Assembly: GCF_029955155.1 (NCBI RefSeq)
Contig: NZ_JAPNOZ010000010.1
Span: forward strand, 589,661 to 653,660
Source of the DNA: Psychrobacillus sp. NEAU-3TGS
GTDB taxonomy: Bacteria > Bacillota > Bacilli > Bacillales_A > Planococcaceae
Length of the DNA: 64,000 nt
Direction: 5' to 3'
Shown in pieces: positions 36,276-45,334 of the stretch. Under the pieces are notes generated by a model. It searched no databases. It saw only the letters and a list, made by a program, of their open reading frames with translations, and had not been told where the DNA came from. The stretch's first letter is position 1, and each line of letters opens with the position of its first letter. The position numbers were made by a program, and so were the translations under genes.

Positions 36276-36762
36276 TAGTCTTACCGCCAATACAAACCCT
36301 CTGAACAGATCTACGATAACTTCCATGGTTGTTAGGACATTAGTTTTTTGCTTAGGGTAGGTTGGGCAGTAAGCGTAAGCGTCTAGTGTTTGAATTCTGC
36401 TAGTAATTAAGAGCGTTTTATAGTGCCACTCGGATTCAACAGAGCTGATTATTTGGTGTAATTTTGCAATTTTATTAGAGTAAAATAGTTGTATATGATA
36501 GTTAAAATGACTTACTGTTTACCTATTCGAACTTTTCAGTAGTATTAAGCTTTAATTACTATCGTAAACGAATAGTAATGTCATATAGTCTTAAAAATTC
36601 GTATACATTGTCTATTAGGCAACTTATAACATCTACGAACTTCCTGGAGCGCCCTGATTATTATTAATATTAGGGGAGTTTCTACTATATAAGAGTAATC
36701 AATTATGATAGGGAATGCATTAATCAATTATTATTTAACACCAATTTGATTCACAGAAGAAA
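36276..36762. other. AT-rich gene-free stretch
   Basis: About 490 bp between the small RNA terminators and the amino-acid transporter terminator. I see no credible gene or RNA. A loose inverted pair (TTACCTATTCG near 36525 and CGAATAGTAA near 36566) is the only structure noticed. Confidence 0.4.
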
Positions 36763-36786
36763 ACCACTAGATCGCTCTAGTGGTTT
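36763..36786 (-). terminator. Terminator overlapping the end of the amino-acid ABC ATPase gene
   Basis: Stem ACCACTAGA/TCTAGTGGT with a 4-nt loop, followed by TTTCTTC on the minus strand. It includes the TAG stop of the gene. Confidence 0.75.
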
Positions 36787-37505
36787 AATACTTTTGATAA
36801 AAAGTCTTGCGCGCGTTGTGTGTCTGGGTTGGTGAAAAATTTGTCTGGTGCTGCGCGTTCAACGATTTTACCATCCGCCATGAAGACGATTTCGTCGCAG
36901 ATTTCTTTGGCGAAGCCCATTTCGTGTGTTACGACAACCATGGTCATGCCGTCTTTTGCTAGTTTACGGATGGCATCGAGCACTTCGGTTACCATTTCTG
37001 GGTCTAGTGCGGATGTTGGTTCGTCAAATAGCATGACGTGCGGATCCATTGCGAGCGCTCTTGCGATGGCTACACGCTGTTGTTGACCACCGGAAAGTCT
37101 GCTTGGGTATGCGTCGCATTTGTCCGCTAGTCCAAGCGATGCCAGTAGTTCTTTTCCTCTTTTTTCAGCCGCTTCTTTTGATAGACCTTTTACTTTCATT
37201 GGTGAAATCGTGACGTTTTCCAGTGCTGTTAAAAACGGGAATAGGTTAAAGCTTTGGAATACGAAGCCGATATTTAGTCGGGCTTTGTTGATATCCGTTT
37301 TTTTGTCATGGATAGATATTCCGTCAACGATAATTTCTCCATTATCGATAGGTTCTAGTGCATTGATTGTTCGGATGAGGGTTGATTTACCTGCTCCACT
37401 CGGTCCGATTAGTGCGACTACATTCGATTTTGGTACTTCGAGCGAAACGTCGGTTAGGACGTGGTGGGCACCGAAGCTTTTATTGACATTTTTAATAGAA
37501 ATCAT
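36777..37505 (-). CDS. Polar amino-acid ABC transporter ATP-binding protein (GlnQ/TcyN type)
   Basis: A 242-residue ATPase of the polar amino-acid uptake family. Walker [11 protein letters not shown]-loop FQSFNLFP, signature [13 protein letters not shown], Walker [14 protein letters not shown]-loop THEMGFA. AGGAGGG precedes the ATG. It is the last gene of a binding protein-permease-ATPase operon, 21 bp after the permease. Confidence 0.95.
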   Translation of the reverse strand: MISIKNVNKSFGAHHVLTDVSLEVPKSNVVALIGPSGAGKSTLIRTINALEPIDNGEIIVDGISIHDKKTDINKARLNIGFVFQSFNLFPFLTALENVTISPMKVKGLSKEAAEKRGKELLASLGLADKCDAYPSRLSGGQQQRVAIARALAMDPHVMLFDEPTSALDPEMVTEVLDAIRKLAKDGMTMVVVTHEMGFAKEICDEIVFMADGKIVERAAPDKFFTNPDTQRAQDFLSKVLNH

Positions 37506-37526
37506 TTGGGTACACCCTCCTTGCCG

Positions 37527-38186
37527 TTATGCTTCGCTTTTCGATAATCTTGTTTCGAAGTATCGAATGATTAGTGATAAGCTGAATGTCATGATGAAAT
37601 AGACAACTGCAACAAACGTCCATACTTCAATGGAACGGAATGATGTTGCTACTAGGTTTTTTGCGTCTAACGTTAACTCGGTCGCTCCGATAATAGATAT
37701 CAGAGACGAGTCTTTTATTAGCATGATAAATTGGGATGCAAGCGGTGGTAATACTCGTCTAAATGCTTGCGGCAAAACAATGTGAGTCATTGCCTTTGCG
37801 TGAGACATACCAAGTGATCGTGCAGCTTCCATTTGTCCTTTTGGCACACCTTGGATACCTGAACGAACGATTTCTGCAATGAATGCCCCAGCAAAAATGG
37901 CTAGTCCCCAGATTGACCCCCAATAGGAGCCAAGCTTCAAGAATTGTCCGAGAACGAAGAAAATCCAAATAAGTAATACAAGCAGTGGAACACCGCGGAT
38001 TATCTCTACATATATAGAAGATATTAATCTAAAAAATTTATTTTTCGAGATACGCCCCATTCCAAAAATAATCCCTATTGGAATTGCAAGTAAGATAGAA
38101 ATCGCTGAAATTTCCAGCGTTTTCAACGCTCCATAGATGAATACATCCATATTGCGGGTAATAACACTCCAGTCGTACATATACAT
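37527..38186 (-). CDS. Polar amino-acid ABC transporter permease (HisMQ family)
   Basis: A 219-residue inner-membrane permease with about five spans. It has the HisMQ motif EIIRGVPLLVLLIWIFF and an EAA loop (EAARSLGMSHAKAMTHIVLPQAFR) that docks the ATPase. The single permease gene implies a homodimeric channel. AGGAGG is seven bases before the ATG. Confidence 0.95.
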   Translation of the reverse strand: MYMYDWSVITRNMDVFIYGALKTLEISAISILLAIPIGIIFGMGRISKNKFFRLISSIYVEIIRGVPLLVLLIWIFFVLGQFLKLGSYWGSIWGLAIFAGAFIAEIVRSGIQGVPKGQMEAARSLGMSHAKAMTHIVLPQAFRRVLPPLASQFIMLIKDSSLISIIGATELTLDAKNLVATSFRSIEVWTFVAVVYFIMTFSLSLIIRYFETRLSKSEA

Positions 38187-38217
38187 AGTTGTTCCTCCTC
38201 TAGATTGCCAGAGTGTC

Positions 38218-39039
38218 CTACTCTTCTACTACTTCATCTAACCAGTCAGAAGATTCGAACCATTTTTCGCGAGATGCAAGCTCTGCTGGACTTCCAAGGT
38301 AGCTATTTAAAAATGAATTAACCCATTGAATTGTTTCGAAGTCGTTTTTCTTAAGTGCGATCCCTAGATTTTCCGTAGAAATTAAGCCTTCTAATTGTCT
38401 AACATTATCTCCATTTTGTAGTTTCCAAACTGCAATTGCCGGCTCGTCATATACGATACCATCTGCTTGCCCTTGTGCTAATGCTGCTGCTGCATCTGGG
38501 AAGTTTTCATAATCCACTACTTGTGCATTTTTAAATACGTCTTTTGCAAGTAACGCACCAGTCGTTCCGATACCTACTGCAATTTTTTTGCCTGCTACAT
38601 CAAGGTCTTGCCATGTTTTAGTCGCTGTATCTGAACCAGGTAGCATTACTGCTTGACCAGTTTGGAAGTATGGATCAGCAAAGCTCACCGCTAGTGCGCG
38701 ATCCCCGCGAATAGTCATCCCAGCGAAAACCATGTCTACTTCCCCTGTTTGTAGCGCAGGGATTAGTCCGTCAAAAGTAAATTGCTTGTACTCCACTTCT
38801 ACTCCTAGGGCTTTTGCAAGTGCTTCTGCAGTGTCCGCATCATACCCAACGAATTCACCTTTTGGATCTTTCATATCAAATGGGAAATAACCTGTTGACA
38901 TCCCAATTACTAGTTTTTTCGCTTTTAGTGCTTTTTGAATGGTTGAGTTTTCTGTCGATACTCCCCCACCTGAATCATTGCTACACCCTGCAATGATTAA
39001 CATGGTAATCATTAATACTGCTGCTAACCATTTTTTCAT
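38218..39039 (-). CDS. Amino-acid ABC transporter substrate-binding lipoprotein
   Basis: A 273-residue SBP_bac_3 protein with lipobox IAGC (Cys19). Family motifs are LVIGMSTGYFPFDMKDPKGEFVGYDADTA (N-terminal lobe) and MVFAGMTIRGDRALAVSFADPY. It binds a polar amino acid outside the membrane; which one cannot be read. I start at ATG 39039, with GGGGGA eight bases before it. First gene of the operon, divergent from an XRE-cupin regulator. Confidence 0.94.
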   Translation of the reverse strand: MKKWLAAVLMITMLIIAGCSNDSGGGVSTENSTIQKALKAKKLVIGMSTGYFPFDMKDPKGEFVGYDADTAEALAKALGVEVEYKQFTFDGLIPALQTGEVDMVFAGMTIRGDRALAVSFADPYFQTGQAVMLPGSDTATKTWQDLDVAGKKIAVGIGTTGALLAKDVFKNAQVVDYENFPDAAAALAQGQADGIVYDEPAIAVWKLQNGDNVRQLEGLISTENLGIALKKNDFETIQWVNSFLNSYLGSPAELASREKWFESSDWLDEVVEE

Positions 39040-39103
39040 GTTTGTGTCCCCCATTTTTCTCTAATTAATTCAGTTCCCCTGTTGAAACTAGTGAATTATT
39101 AGT

Positions 39104-39132
39104 AGTATAGATTATTATTATTCAACTGTCTA
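39104..39132 (-). promoter_or_regulatory. Sigma-A promoter of the amino-acid transporter operon
   Basis: TAGACA (39127-39132) and TATACT (39104-39109) on the minus strand with a 17-bp spacer, 65 bases before the start codon. Confidence 0.65.
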
Positions 39133-39168
39133 CATAAAAAATAAATAGTTATAATATTATTATTATTG

Positions 39169-39199
39169 ATTCTATTTGCAAAAAGGTGCAAAATAGAAT
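39169..39199. promoter_or_regulatory. Inverted-repeat operator candidate between transporter and regulator
   Basis: ATTCTATTTGCA and TGCAAAATAGAAT, arms of 12-13 bp with a one-base bulge around a 6-bp centre. It lies upstream of the transporter -35 and close to where the divergent regulator promoter must lie, so it is a natural binding site for the XRE-cupin protein. Confidence 0.5.
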
Positions 39200-39287
39200 T
39201 ACTAATAGATTATATGTGAGCTATTTTTTATTATTATATGTTTTATTATTCTGGTAATTGTATATTTATTCGAAAAGGGGTTTTGTT

Positions 39288-39842
39288 ATGGAGTTTCCAA
39301 AAGGAGAGATTGGTAAGCGAATACGCTATTTGCGTAGGTTTCAAGGATTAACGTCAGAAGAGCTTGCTAGACTAGCAGGAGTGAGTCAAAGTATGATTTC
39401 CCAAATAGAGAGAGGACTTGTATCACCTTCTTTGGAGACGCTATGGAAGTTGAGTCATAGTTTAAAGGTGCCGATCTTTTCGTTTTTCGAAACGGAGGAG
39501 TCGACTGCTGTTTCCATTACACGAGCAGGAGAGGCGAAAGTGGTGAAGCGGGTGCGTCCGACTGTGAGTTATGAGTTGTTGTCGCCAAGCAACGGCAAGC
39601 AGATGAGTTTTTTTAAGATGACTGTGGAACCAGGGCAGGATTTGGATACTCCTTTTGTGTTTCATGGTGGCGAGGAGTGCGGGATGATTCTTTCTGGTTG
39701 CTTGCGTGTGGAGCTAGAGGGTGAGTGCCACACGCTTTGTCAGGGGGATAGTATTTACTTTGATAGTTCGCAGCCGCATCGTTTTTTTAATGAAGGGGAC
39801 GAGGATGCGGTGGCGATTTGGACGATGACTTCTAGTTTTTAA
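39288..39842 (+). CDS. XRE-family transcriptional regulator with C-terminal cupin domain
   Basis: A 184-residue regulator. Residues ~8-65 are an HTH_3 domain (IGKRIRYLRRFQGLTSEELARLAGVSQSMISQIERG). Residues ~105-184 are a cupin barrel (VFHGGEECGMILSG..L..GDSIYFDSSQPHRFFN) that probably senses a small ligand. I start at ATG 39288, preceded by AAAGGGG at seven bases; an upstream in-frame start lacks an RBS. Divergent position from the amino-acid transporter suggests it controls that operon. Confidence 0.93.
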   Translation: MEFPKGEIGKRIRYLRRFQGLTSEELARLAGVSQSMISQIERGLVSPSLETLWKLSHSLKVPIFSFFETEESTAVSITRAGEAKVVKRVRPTVSYELLSPSNGKQMSFFKMTVEPGQDLDTPFVFHGGEECGMILSGCLRVELEGECHTLCQGDSIYFDSSQPHRFFNEGDEDAVAIWTMTSSF

Positions 39843-39864
39843 GTAATTATCTTATTGATTTATA

Positions 39865-39896
39865 AATGCCCTTTGCTTTGGCAAAAGGCATTTTTT
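39865..39896 (+). terminator. Terminator of the XRE-cupin gene
   Basis: Stem ATGCCTTTGC-like arm with GCAAAAGGCAT, followed by six T residues. Confidence 0.75.
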
Positions 39897-40019
39897 GCGT
39901 CTTATTTAAAAGAGAAGATTATAATTAGCGTTAACCTTTTTGAACTTGAGAGTAACTAATATATTCCTTCCTATATTATTTACAATAGTTCTCTTCCAAC
40001 AGCAGCTAATGAATGGACT

Positions 40020-40487
40020 TTATACCACTTTACTTGTATCTTTTAAAGCTTCGGAACGAACTAGCTCCAAAAAGTCATTTACTACTTTATCATTTTGTTT
40101 TTGACTCCCCATTTTCGATAAAATGCGTCCCATGAAATTGATACCTTCATTTTGACCGGTGTATATAAATCTCGTTGTGTGCTCATCCACTTTTATCAAA
40201 GTGAAACCCGCTTGGATCTTAAATAATTTTGCTAATGTAAACTCGATTTTATTGTGTTTTTTGTGTGCAGTGTTTTCATATTCGATATCAGTTACGATGT
40301 ACGATTCCGTTCTTTTTCCTTCTCTATAGGTTTGCAGATAGGTGGACCCAACGACGCCTTCTTTTATTTCTAGAGGTTTGTGTTCTACTATGTTTGGCAT
40401 GATTCTTTGGATGTTGTCGAGGTCAAATAGGTTCCAAATTGTTTCGATTGGTGCTTGAATCGTGGTTTCTTTGTGCCAAGTTAGCAT
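40020..40487 (-). CDS. SRPBCC-family (START-like fold) protein
   Basis: A 155-residue protein beginning LTWHKETTIQAPIETIWNLFDLDNIQRIMPN, the typical opening of polyketide-cyclase/SRPBCC lipid- or ligand-binding folds, with a C-terminal helix (NDKVVNDFLELVRSEAL). Cytosolic, no signal. AAAGGAG is seven bases before ATG 40487; a longer start has no RBS. It stands alone, so no function can be inferred from neighbours. Confidence 0.82.
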   Translation of the reverse strand: MLTWHKETTIQAPIETIWNLFDLDNIQRIMPNIVEHKPLEIKEGVVGSTYLQTYREGKRTESYIVTDIEYENTAHKKHNKIEFTLAKLFKIQAGFTLIKVDEHTTRFIYTGQNEGINFMGRILSKMGSQKQNDKVVNDFLELVRSEALKDTSKVV

Positions 40488-40695
40488 GTTTGCGCTCCTT
40501 TTTCGTATTCGGAATAGTTTGTGAAATTTACTAAAGTGTACCATATTATTGGTTGATTACAATGCTTGTTTTTTTAGTGGATCGAGGCGCTGAATGTAGA
40601 GTATTTAGGATTATTTCGTTAGTAAGCACAAATATGAGTAAATCTTGGCTAAAAGTTTTTTACTTAGAAAAATGGTTGCTTATAGGATCGATTTG

Positions 40696-40744
40696 GTTGC
40701 TCTCCCGATAGTTTTAGTTGCTCTCCATGGTCGATTGGTTGTCC
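40696..40744. repeat. Mini-array of a GTTGCTCTCC-type motif with exact 21-bp spacing
   Basis: GTTGCTCTCC begins at 40696 and 40717, and a variant GTTGTCC begins at 40738, giving two steps of 21 bp. It lies in the 361-bp gap between the SRPBCC gene and the argD terminator. Motif and spacing recall the large array at 50.8-51.2 kb. Confidence 0.55.
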
Positions 40745-40828
40745 TTAACCATTTTATGGATTGTTTTATCGGCAAACTACTCTATATTGGGATATAACTT
40801 GGAGGTTGCCGCTTATTTTGACAATTGT

Positions 40829-40860
40829 AAAAAGACCGGCCTATGGGATAGGACGGTCCG
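40829..40860 (-). terminator. Terminator of the arginine operon
   Basis: On the minus strand GACCGTCCTAT pairs with ATAGGCCGGTC and is followed by five T residues, 50 bases after the argD stop. Confidence 0.7.
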
Positions 40861-40907
40861 GTTGTGAATAGCGGTTCTCTGAGCGCTTTAATTCAAGTAT
40901 TTTTGTT

Positions 40908-42032
40908 CTACATTAATATAGAAGAAAGTATGTTTACGGCTTGGTCGATCTCTTCTTTCTTAACAGTTAGCGGTGGCAGAAGTCGAATGACATTTGGGCC
41001 TGCAGATACTAGTAATAGACCTTCCTGTTCTGCTTTTTCAATGATTGGTACTACATCTTCTTGGCATTTGATTCCTAGCAGTAAGCCGGAGCCGACGATT
41101 TGATGGTTCGGTAGTGCTGTTTTTAGTTTATCCAAAAAGTAGGCAGATTTTTCATTGACTGCATTTAAAAATTCAGTCGTGAACACATTGTCGAGTACGG
41201 TTTGCGCGACGGCTACTGCTAGTGGGTTTCCACCGAATGTTGTACCGTGTGTTCCGGGACTGAATGTGTCATACAGTGCACTTGTGCCGAGCATAGCTCC
41301 AATAGGGAAGCCGCCGCCGAGACCTTTTGCGAGTGTCATGATGTCCGGTTTTAGAACGGTTTGCTCGTACGCGTAGCGAGTTCCGGTGCGTGCGATACCT
41401 GTTTGCACTTCGTCGATGATTAATAGAATGCCTTTTGATTCGCAGATGTCCGCAATTGCTTGTGCGAATTCAGGCGATATTTTGTTTATACCGCCTTCCC
41501 CTTGGATGACTTCGAGCATGATTGCCGCTACATCACTGTCGATTGCAACGTCTAGTGCCTGTATGTCATTGAAAGGGATCGTGCGAAACGTTTCTAATAA
41601 TGGACCGAAGCCTTGGCGTATCTTATCTTGTCCGGTTGCTGACATGGCGCCAAAGGTACGACCATGGAATGATTTTTCAAATGTGATGATAATGTTTTTG
41701 CCTGTATGTTTACGTGCCATTTTGATCGCAGCTTCGTTTGCTTCTGCTCCACTGTTGCAGAAAAATGCATGCGAAAGATGCGTATCTTTTACAAGAGTTG
41801 CGGCTAGTTTTTCTTGTTCCGGGCTTTCGAATAGATTCGAAGTGTGCCATAATTTTTCGCTTTGTTGTTGAATGGCTTGCACGATTGCAGCGTTCGCATG
41901 GCCTAGACTTAGTACTGCGATGCCGCTTGTGAAATCGAGATATTCTTTCCCTGTGTCATCTGTAACGACTGTGCCTTTTCCTTGCACGAGATGAACAGGT
42001 CGGCGTGTGTAGTTTTGAAATAATGCACTCAT
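40908..42032 (-). CDS. argD: Acetylornithine aminotransferase
   Basis: A 374-residue class III PLP-dependent transaminase that converts N-acetylglutamate semialdehyde to N-acetylornithine. Motifs include FCNSGAEANEAAIKMAR, IIDEVQTGIARTG, the PLP-lysine segment TLAKGLGGGFPIGA and HGTTFGGNPLA. ATG 42032 overlaps the argB stop (ATGA) and has AGGAGG seven bases upstream; an earlier in-frame ATG would lie inside argB. Last gene of argC-argJ-argB-argD, closed by a terminator, so carAB and argF are not in this operon. Confidence 0.95.
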   Translation of the reverse strand: MSALFQNYTRRPVHLVQGKGTVVTDDTGKEYLDFTSGIAVLSLGHANAAIVQAIQQQSEKLWHTSNLFESPEQEKLAATLVKDTHLSHAFFCNSGAEANEAAIKMARKHTGKNIIITFEKSFHGRTFGAMSATGQDKIRQGFGPLLETFRTIPFNDIQALDVAIDSDVAAIMLEVIQGEGGINKISPEFAQAIADICESKGILLIIDEVQTGIARTGTRYAYEQTVLKPDIMTLAKGLGGGFPIGAMLGTSALYDTFSPGTHGTTFGGNPLAVAVAQTVLDNVFTTEFLNAVNEKSAYFLDKLKTALPNHQIVGSGLLLGIKCQEDVVPIIEKAEQEGLLLVSAGPNVIRLLPPLTVKKEEIDQAVNILSSILM

Positions 42033-42805
42033 GCGTAAACCTCCTGCTGTAAAATGGTTGTTCCTTCTAATGTTTCGCCGACGATTTGGACGGATGGGAT
42101 ACCTTCTGCAAGACAATCTAGTGCTGCAGTTACTTTTGGAATCATTCCACCGTATATGTCTTCGGATGTGATCCAGTTGTTTATTGCTTTTACGGTTACG
42201 ACTTGCTGCACTTCTCCGGAGATTTTGATGCCCGGTGTGTCAGTTACTAGTAGCAGGCTTTCTGCTTTGATTGCCAGGGCGATTTTACTCGCTACGATGT
42301 CCCCGTTTATGTTGAGCGGTATGCCGTCATTTGAGCAGCCGAAGCAGGAAATGACTGGCATGATGCCGTTTGCAAGCAAGGTATCGAGTAATTGGCTGTT
42401 TACTTCTTTTATTTCACCAACGAAGCCATATGTTTCTTTGTCTAGAAATGTGCAAGACAGTAGATTGTCATAGCCGCTTAATCCGATTGCGGTTACTCCG
42501 CCTTTATTGAGCTGGTGAACTAGTGTAGGGTTCACTTGACCGATCAAGGTAGACTGCACAATGCTAACTGCTTCTTCTGACGTTACGCGGATTCCACCTA
42601 CTGTCGTGGAAGTGACGCCATTTTTATCTAGCTGTTTATTGATAGCTGGGCCTCCACCATGCACGATGATGACGTCAATCCCTTGTTCTTGTAAGCTTTT
42701 GAAGTTTGCGATATGAGCTTCATTTAACCGTTCAAGCATACTTCCGCCGAGCTTGATAACGATACGTTTAGGAGCGATAGGTTGCGTTGATTTGGACATA
42801 GTCAT
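42029..42805 (-). CDS. argB: Acetylglutamate kinase
   Basis: A 258-residue amino-acid kinase phosphorylating N-acetylglutamate. The N-terminal VIKLGGS phosphate-binding motif, VIVHGGGPAINK and the GGMIPKV segment are intact. Its length matches the compact, arginine-insensitive type rather than the longer inhibited one. Start is ATG 42805 or 42799; either way it overlaps the end of argJ by about 32-38 bases with only a weak RBS, implying coupled translation. Confidence 0.95.
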   Translation of the reverse strand: MTMSKSTQPIAPKRIVIKLGGSMLERLNEAHIANFKSLQEQGIDVIIVHGGGPAINKQLDKNGVTSTTVGGIRVTSEEAVSIVQSTLIGQVNPTLVHQLNKGGVTAIGLSGYDNLLSCTFLDKETYGFVGEIKEVNSQLLDTLLANGIMPVISCFGCSNDGIPLNINGDIVASKIALAIKAESLLLVTDTPGIKISGEVQQVVTVKAINNWITSEDIYGGMIPKVTAALDCLAEGIPSVQIVGETLEGTTILQQEVYA

Positions 42806-43991
42806 ATGTTAAATCGCACCCCCATGCTATCCCTTGGCCGTTTCCATTGTTTAATTCAACGGAAATTTTCACTTCATGCTGCTTTAAATAATTAAATAAA
42901 TCTTCCTCAGAAAATTGTACTGGTTCGCCTTTTTCGACTACGTTAGCGTCTCCGATTTTGATCTTGATCGCACTTGGATCAATCTGTGCACCACTACGGC
43001 CTACTGCAGCGATAATTCTTCCCCAGTTAGCATCGCTTCCAAAAATAGCTGTTTTAACAAGTGGTGAACCTACTACCGTTTTGGCAATTTTATGCGCTTC
43101 CTCATCAGACGCTGCTCCATTCACTTCTACTTCAATCAGTTTTGTAGCCCCTTCTCCGTCTTTTGCAATCATTTTCGCTAAATCTTGAGAGACTGCATGG
43201 AGCGCCTGGATAAAGTTTTCCCAGTCTGGATGTTCAGGTGTAAGCGTGTTATTTTCAGCTAGACCGTTTGCCATAACGAGAACCATGTCATTTGTCGATG
43301 TGTCTCCGTCCACTGTGATGGAGTTGAACGTTACGTCGGTAATCGATTTAAGCGCGGCTTGCAGATGATTCGATTCGATGTTCGCATCGGTTGTAATAAA
43401 TCCAAGCATCGTCGCCATGTTCGGCTCGATCATTCCAGAGCCTTTTGCCGTTCCAGCAAAGATGACTTCTTTTCCGTCTATCGTTGTTTTGTACGATGTA
43501 TTCTTGGTTACCGTATCAGTCGTCATAATTGCTTGTGCGAACCCCATTGCCCCTTCGAGTTCGTCGATCGGATGAAGTTTTTGAATGCCTTCTAGTAGAG
43601 GTTCCATTTTCATCATTTCACCGATTACCCCTGTGGATGCTACTCCTACTAGGTTTGGTTCGATGCCTAGTTTTTCAGCAGTTTTTTGTTGCATCGTGTA
43701 GGCATCAGCCATTCCTTGTTTGCCGGTGCATGAATTCGCATTTCCTGAATTGACGATGATTGCTTGCATTTTACCCGTTTTTTGCACGACTTCTTTGGAG
43801 ACAAGAAGTGGTGCTGCTTGGAACACGTTCGTTGTAAAGACGCCGGCAACGCTTGCTGGAACTTCACTTACTAGTAAAGCTAAATCTTTTTTCTTGTGTT
43901 TAAGTCCACAGTGGATGCCGGTTGCTTTGAAGCCTTTTGGTGATGCAATATTTTTATATGAAATTGATTTCATTGTAGTTACTGTTGTCAA
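42768..43991 (-). CDS. argJ: Bifunctional ornithine acetyltransferase/N-acetylglutamate synthase
   Basis: A 407-residue Ntn-type enzyme that moves the acetyl group from N-acetylornithine to glutamate, making the pathway cyclic. The autocleavage site NMATMLGF (Thr194 becomes the nucleophile of the beta chain) is intact, as are [10 protein letters not shown] and DANWGRI. Start is TTG 43991, with AGGAGG eight bases before it. Bifunctionality is inferred because no argA/argE is seen; both substrates cannot be proved from sequence. Confidence 0.95.
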   Translation of the reverse strand: MTTVTTMKSISYKNIASPKGFKATGIHCGLKHKKKDLALLVSEVPASVAGVFTTNVFQAAPLLVSKEVVQKTGKMQAIIVNSGNANSCTGKQGMADAYTMQQKTAEKLGIEPNLVGVASTGVIGEMMKMEPLLEGIQKLHPIDELEGAMGFAQAIMTTDTVTKNTSYKTTIDGKEVIFAGTAKGSGMIEPNMATMLGFITTDANIESNHLQAALKSITDVTFNSITVDGDTSTNDMVLVMANGLAENNTLTPEHPDWENFIQALHAVSQDLAKMIAKDGEGATKLIEVEVNGAASDEEAHKIAKTVVGSPLVKTAIFGSDANWGRIIAAVGRSGAQIDPSAIKIKIGDANVVEKGEPVQFSEEDLFNYLKQHEVKISVELNNGNGQGIAWGCDLTYDYVQINATYRS

Positions 43992-44019
43992 ATGAAATTC
44001 CTCCTAGTATTATCAAATT

Positions 44020-44084
44020 CGCCTTGGCGTATTTGCGTCCAGATTTTGCATCGAACTTTTTCGATGAACTCCTAACAAAATCTG
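44020..44084. repeat. Nested palindromic element between argC and argJ
   Basis: CAGATTTTG (44040-44048) pairs with CAAAATCTG (44076-44084), enclosing CATCGAA/TTCGATG (44049-44055 and 44060-44066), with CGCCTTGGCG at its left end. The flanking CCGCCGGAGGC and this core look like a dispersed Planococcaceae/Bacillaceae intergenic element that I believe I recognise; that recognition needs a search. Confidence 0.5.
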
Positions 44085-44101
44085 TGACATCCGCCGGAGG
44101 C

Positions 44102-44145
44102 ATTCATTTAATTCAGCAAGTCTTTTTTTGCTAAATTAAATGAAT
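44102..44145 (-). promoter_or_regulatory. Long hairpin spanning the argC stop codon
   Basis: Eighteen-base arms (ATTCATTTAATTCAGCAA / TTGCTAAATTAAATGAAT, one mismatch) with an 8-base loop. The argC TAA lies in one arm. No T run follows, so an mRNA processing or stability role inside the operon is more likely than termination. Confidence 0.55.
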
Positions 44146-45170
44146 AAAGGGACTTGCTGGAGGCCTGACGTTTGATCCAAACCGAACTGGACGTTCATGT
44201 TTTGAATCGCTTGCCCGGCTGCTCCTTTTACTAAGTTATCGATAACCGAAACGATAGTCGCTCGGTTCGTTCTGGGGTCTAGTCTCACATGTACATCACA
44301 GAAGTTGGAGCCGTACACTTGGTTTGTGCCGAATTTGTTTGACTTTTTGATGATTCGGACAAACGGGTGGTTGGCGTATGTTTCTTCTAGTGCGTTTATG
44401 AGCTGCTCTTCTGTCACCCCGGAAGTTACTGGTGCATAACTAGTTGTAATAATCCCTCTTGTCATCGGTACTAGATGGGTAGTAAATGTGACTGGCGCTG
44501 TTTGACCTGCAAAGTTGCTGATTGCTTGCTCGATTTCTGGAATATGTTGGTGTTCATGAATTTTGTAAATAGCTGTGTTTTCATTTGTCTCACTGAAATG
44601 CGTCATTTGGTTCGGCTTGTTGCCTGCTCCGGAAATTCCACTTTTCGCATCGATCACGAGTCCGGATGCATCGATTAGGTTTTCTTTAATAAGTGGCAAT
44701 ACCGAAAGAAGGACTGCCGTTGGATAACAGCCTGGGTTTGCGATTAGCTGCGCTTGTTGAATCGCTTCTTCGTTCCATTCAGTTAGCCCGTATACGCTTT
44801 GTGCGACTGCTTCAGCTGAAGCTGGTGTTTTTTTATACCATTGCTCGTATTCCGTTGCATCTTTTAGGCGGAAGTCCCCTGACAAATCGATGAGTTTTGG
44901 TCCTGCTCCGATTAATGGAGGCAAAAGTTCGGTGGAAACTCCTGATGGTGTGCTAGTGAAAATGACATCGTAGTTTGCTAGTTTATCATTTTCAATTTTT
45001 TTTAATGGCTGATCGTGAATATTCAATAAGTGTGTATATTTATTCGAAAACTGTATTCCCTCTTCCGAAGAAGTGAACAAATCAATGCGTTCAACTTCTT
45101 GGTGGTTATGAAGAAGCCGGATCAGCTCTAGTCCTCCATACCCTGTTGCACCAATAATACCTACCTTCAT
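44136..45170 (-). CDS. argC: N-acetyl-gamma-glutamyl-phosphate reductase
   Basis: A 344-residue NADPH-dependent reductase with a Rossmann start (VGIIGATGYGG) and catalytic Cys148 in NPGCYPTA. GAGGTGA precedes the ATG. First gene of the arginine operon, behind a near-consensus sigma-A promoter with an ARG-box-like site. Confidence 0.96.
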   Translation of the reverse strand: MKVGIIGATGYGGLELIRLLHNHQEVERIDLFTSSEEGIQFSNKYTHLLNIHDQPLKKIENDKLANYDVIFTSTPSGVSTELLPPLIGAGPKLIDLSGDFRLKDATEYEQWYKKTPASAEAVAQSVYGLTEWNEEAIQQAQLIANPGCYPTAVLLSVLPLIKENLIDASGLVIDAKSGISGAGNKPNQMTHFSETNENTAIYKIHEHQHIPEIEQAISNFAGQTAPVTFTTHLVPMTRGIITTSYAPVTSGVTEEQLINALEETYANHPFVRIIKKSNKFGTNQVYGSNFCDVHVRLDPRTNRATIVSVIDNLVKGAAGQAIQNMNVQFGLDQTSGLQQVPLFI

Positions 45171-45202
45171 TTTCGTTCACCTCTTCGTTAATGTTAGAGA
45201 TA

Positions 45203-45231
45203 AGTATAATACTGCATATTTATAAAGTCAA
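45203..45231 (-). promoter_or_regulatory. Sigma-A promoter of the arginine operon
   Basis: TTGACT (45226-45231) and TATACT (45203-45208) on the minus strand, spacer 17 bp, 33 bases before the argC ATG. Confidence 0.75.
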
Positions 45232-45247
45232 TTGTATTTTTATATAT
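45231..45247 (-). promoter_or_regulatory. ARG box (ArgR/AhrC operator) candidate
   Basis: ATATATAAAAATACAAT agrees at 14 of 17 positions with the Gram-positive ARG box (ATGAATAAAAATKCAAK). It abuts the -35 of the argC promoter, where repressor binding would block RNA polymerase. ArgR control of argC operons is established in Bacillus. Confidence 0.55.
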
Positions 45248-45334
45248 TTCGAAATTCGTAGTTTTTGAGGGCTTATCGTGTTAGAGGCGGGTCAAGTACA
45301 CGCTCTGTTTTGTATCGTTTAGGATAATTTTTCA

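Noticed and set aside
36127-36360. A 77-codon plus-strand frame upstream of the S-layer gene
   Set aside because: It reads straight through two strong terminators, has no RBS, and its peptide looks random; a non-coding transcript fits better.
42033-42116. An upstream start for argD
   Set aside because: It lies inside argB in another frame with an unlikely Arg-rich peptide; AGGAGG precedes the ATG at 42032.
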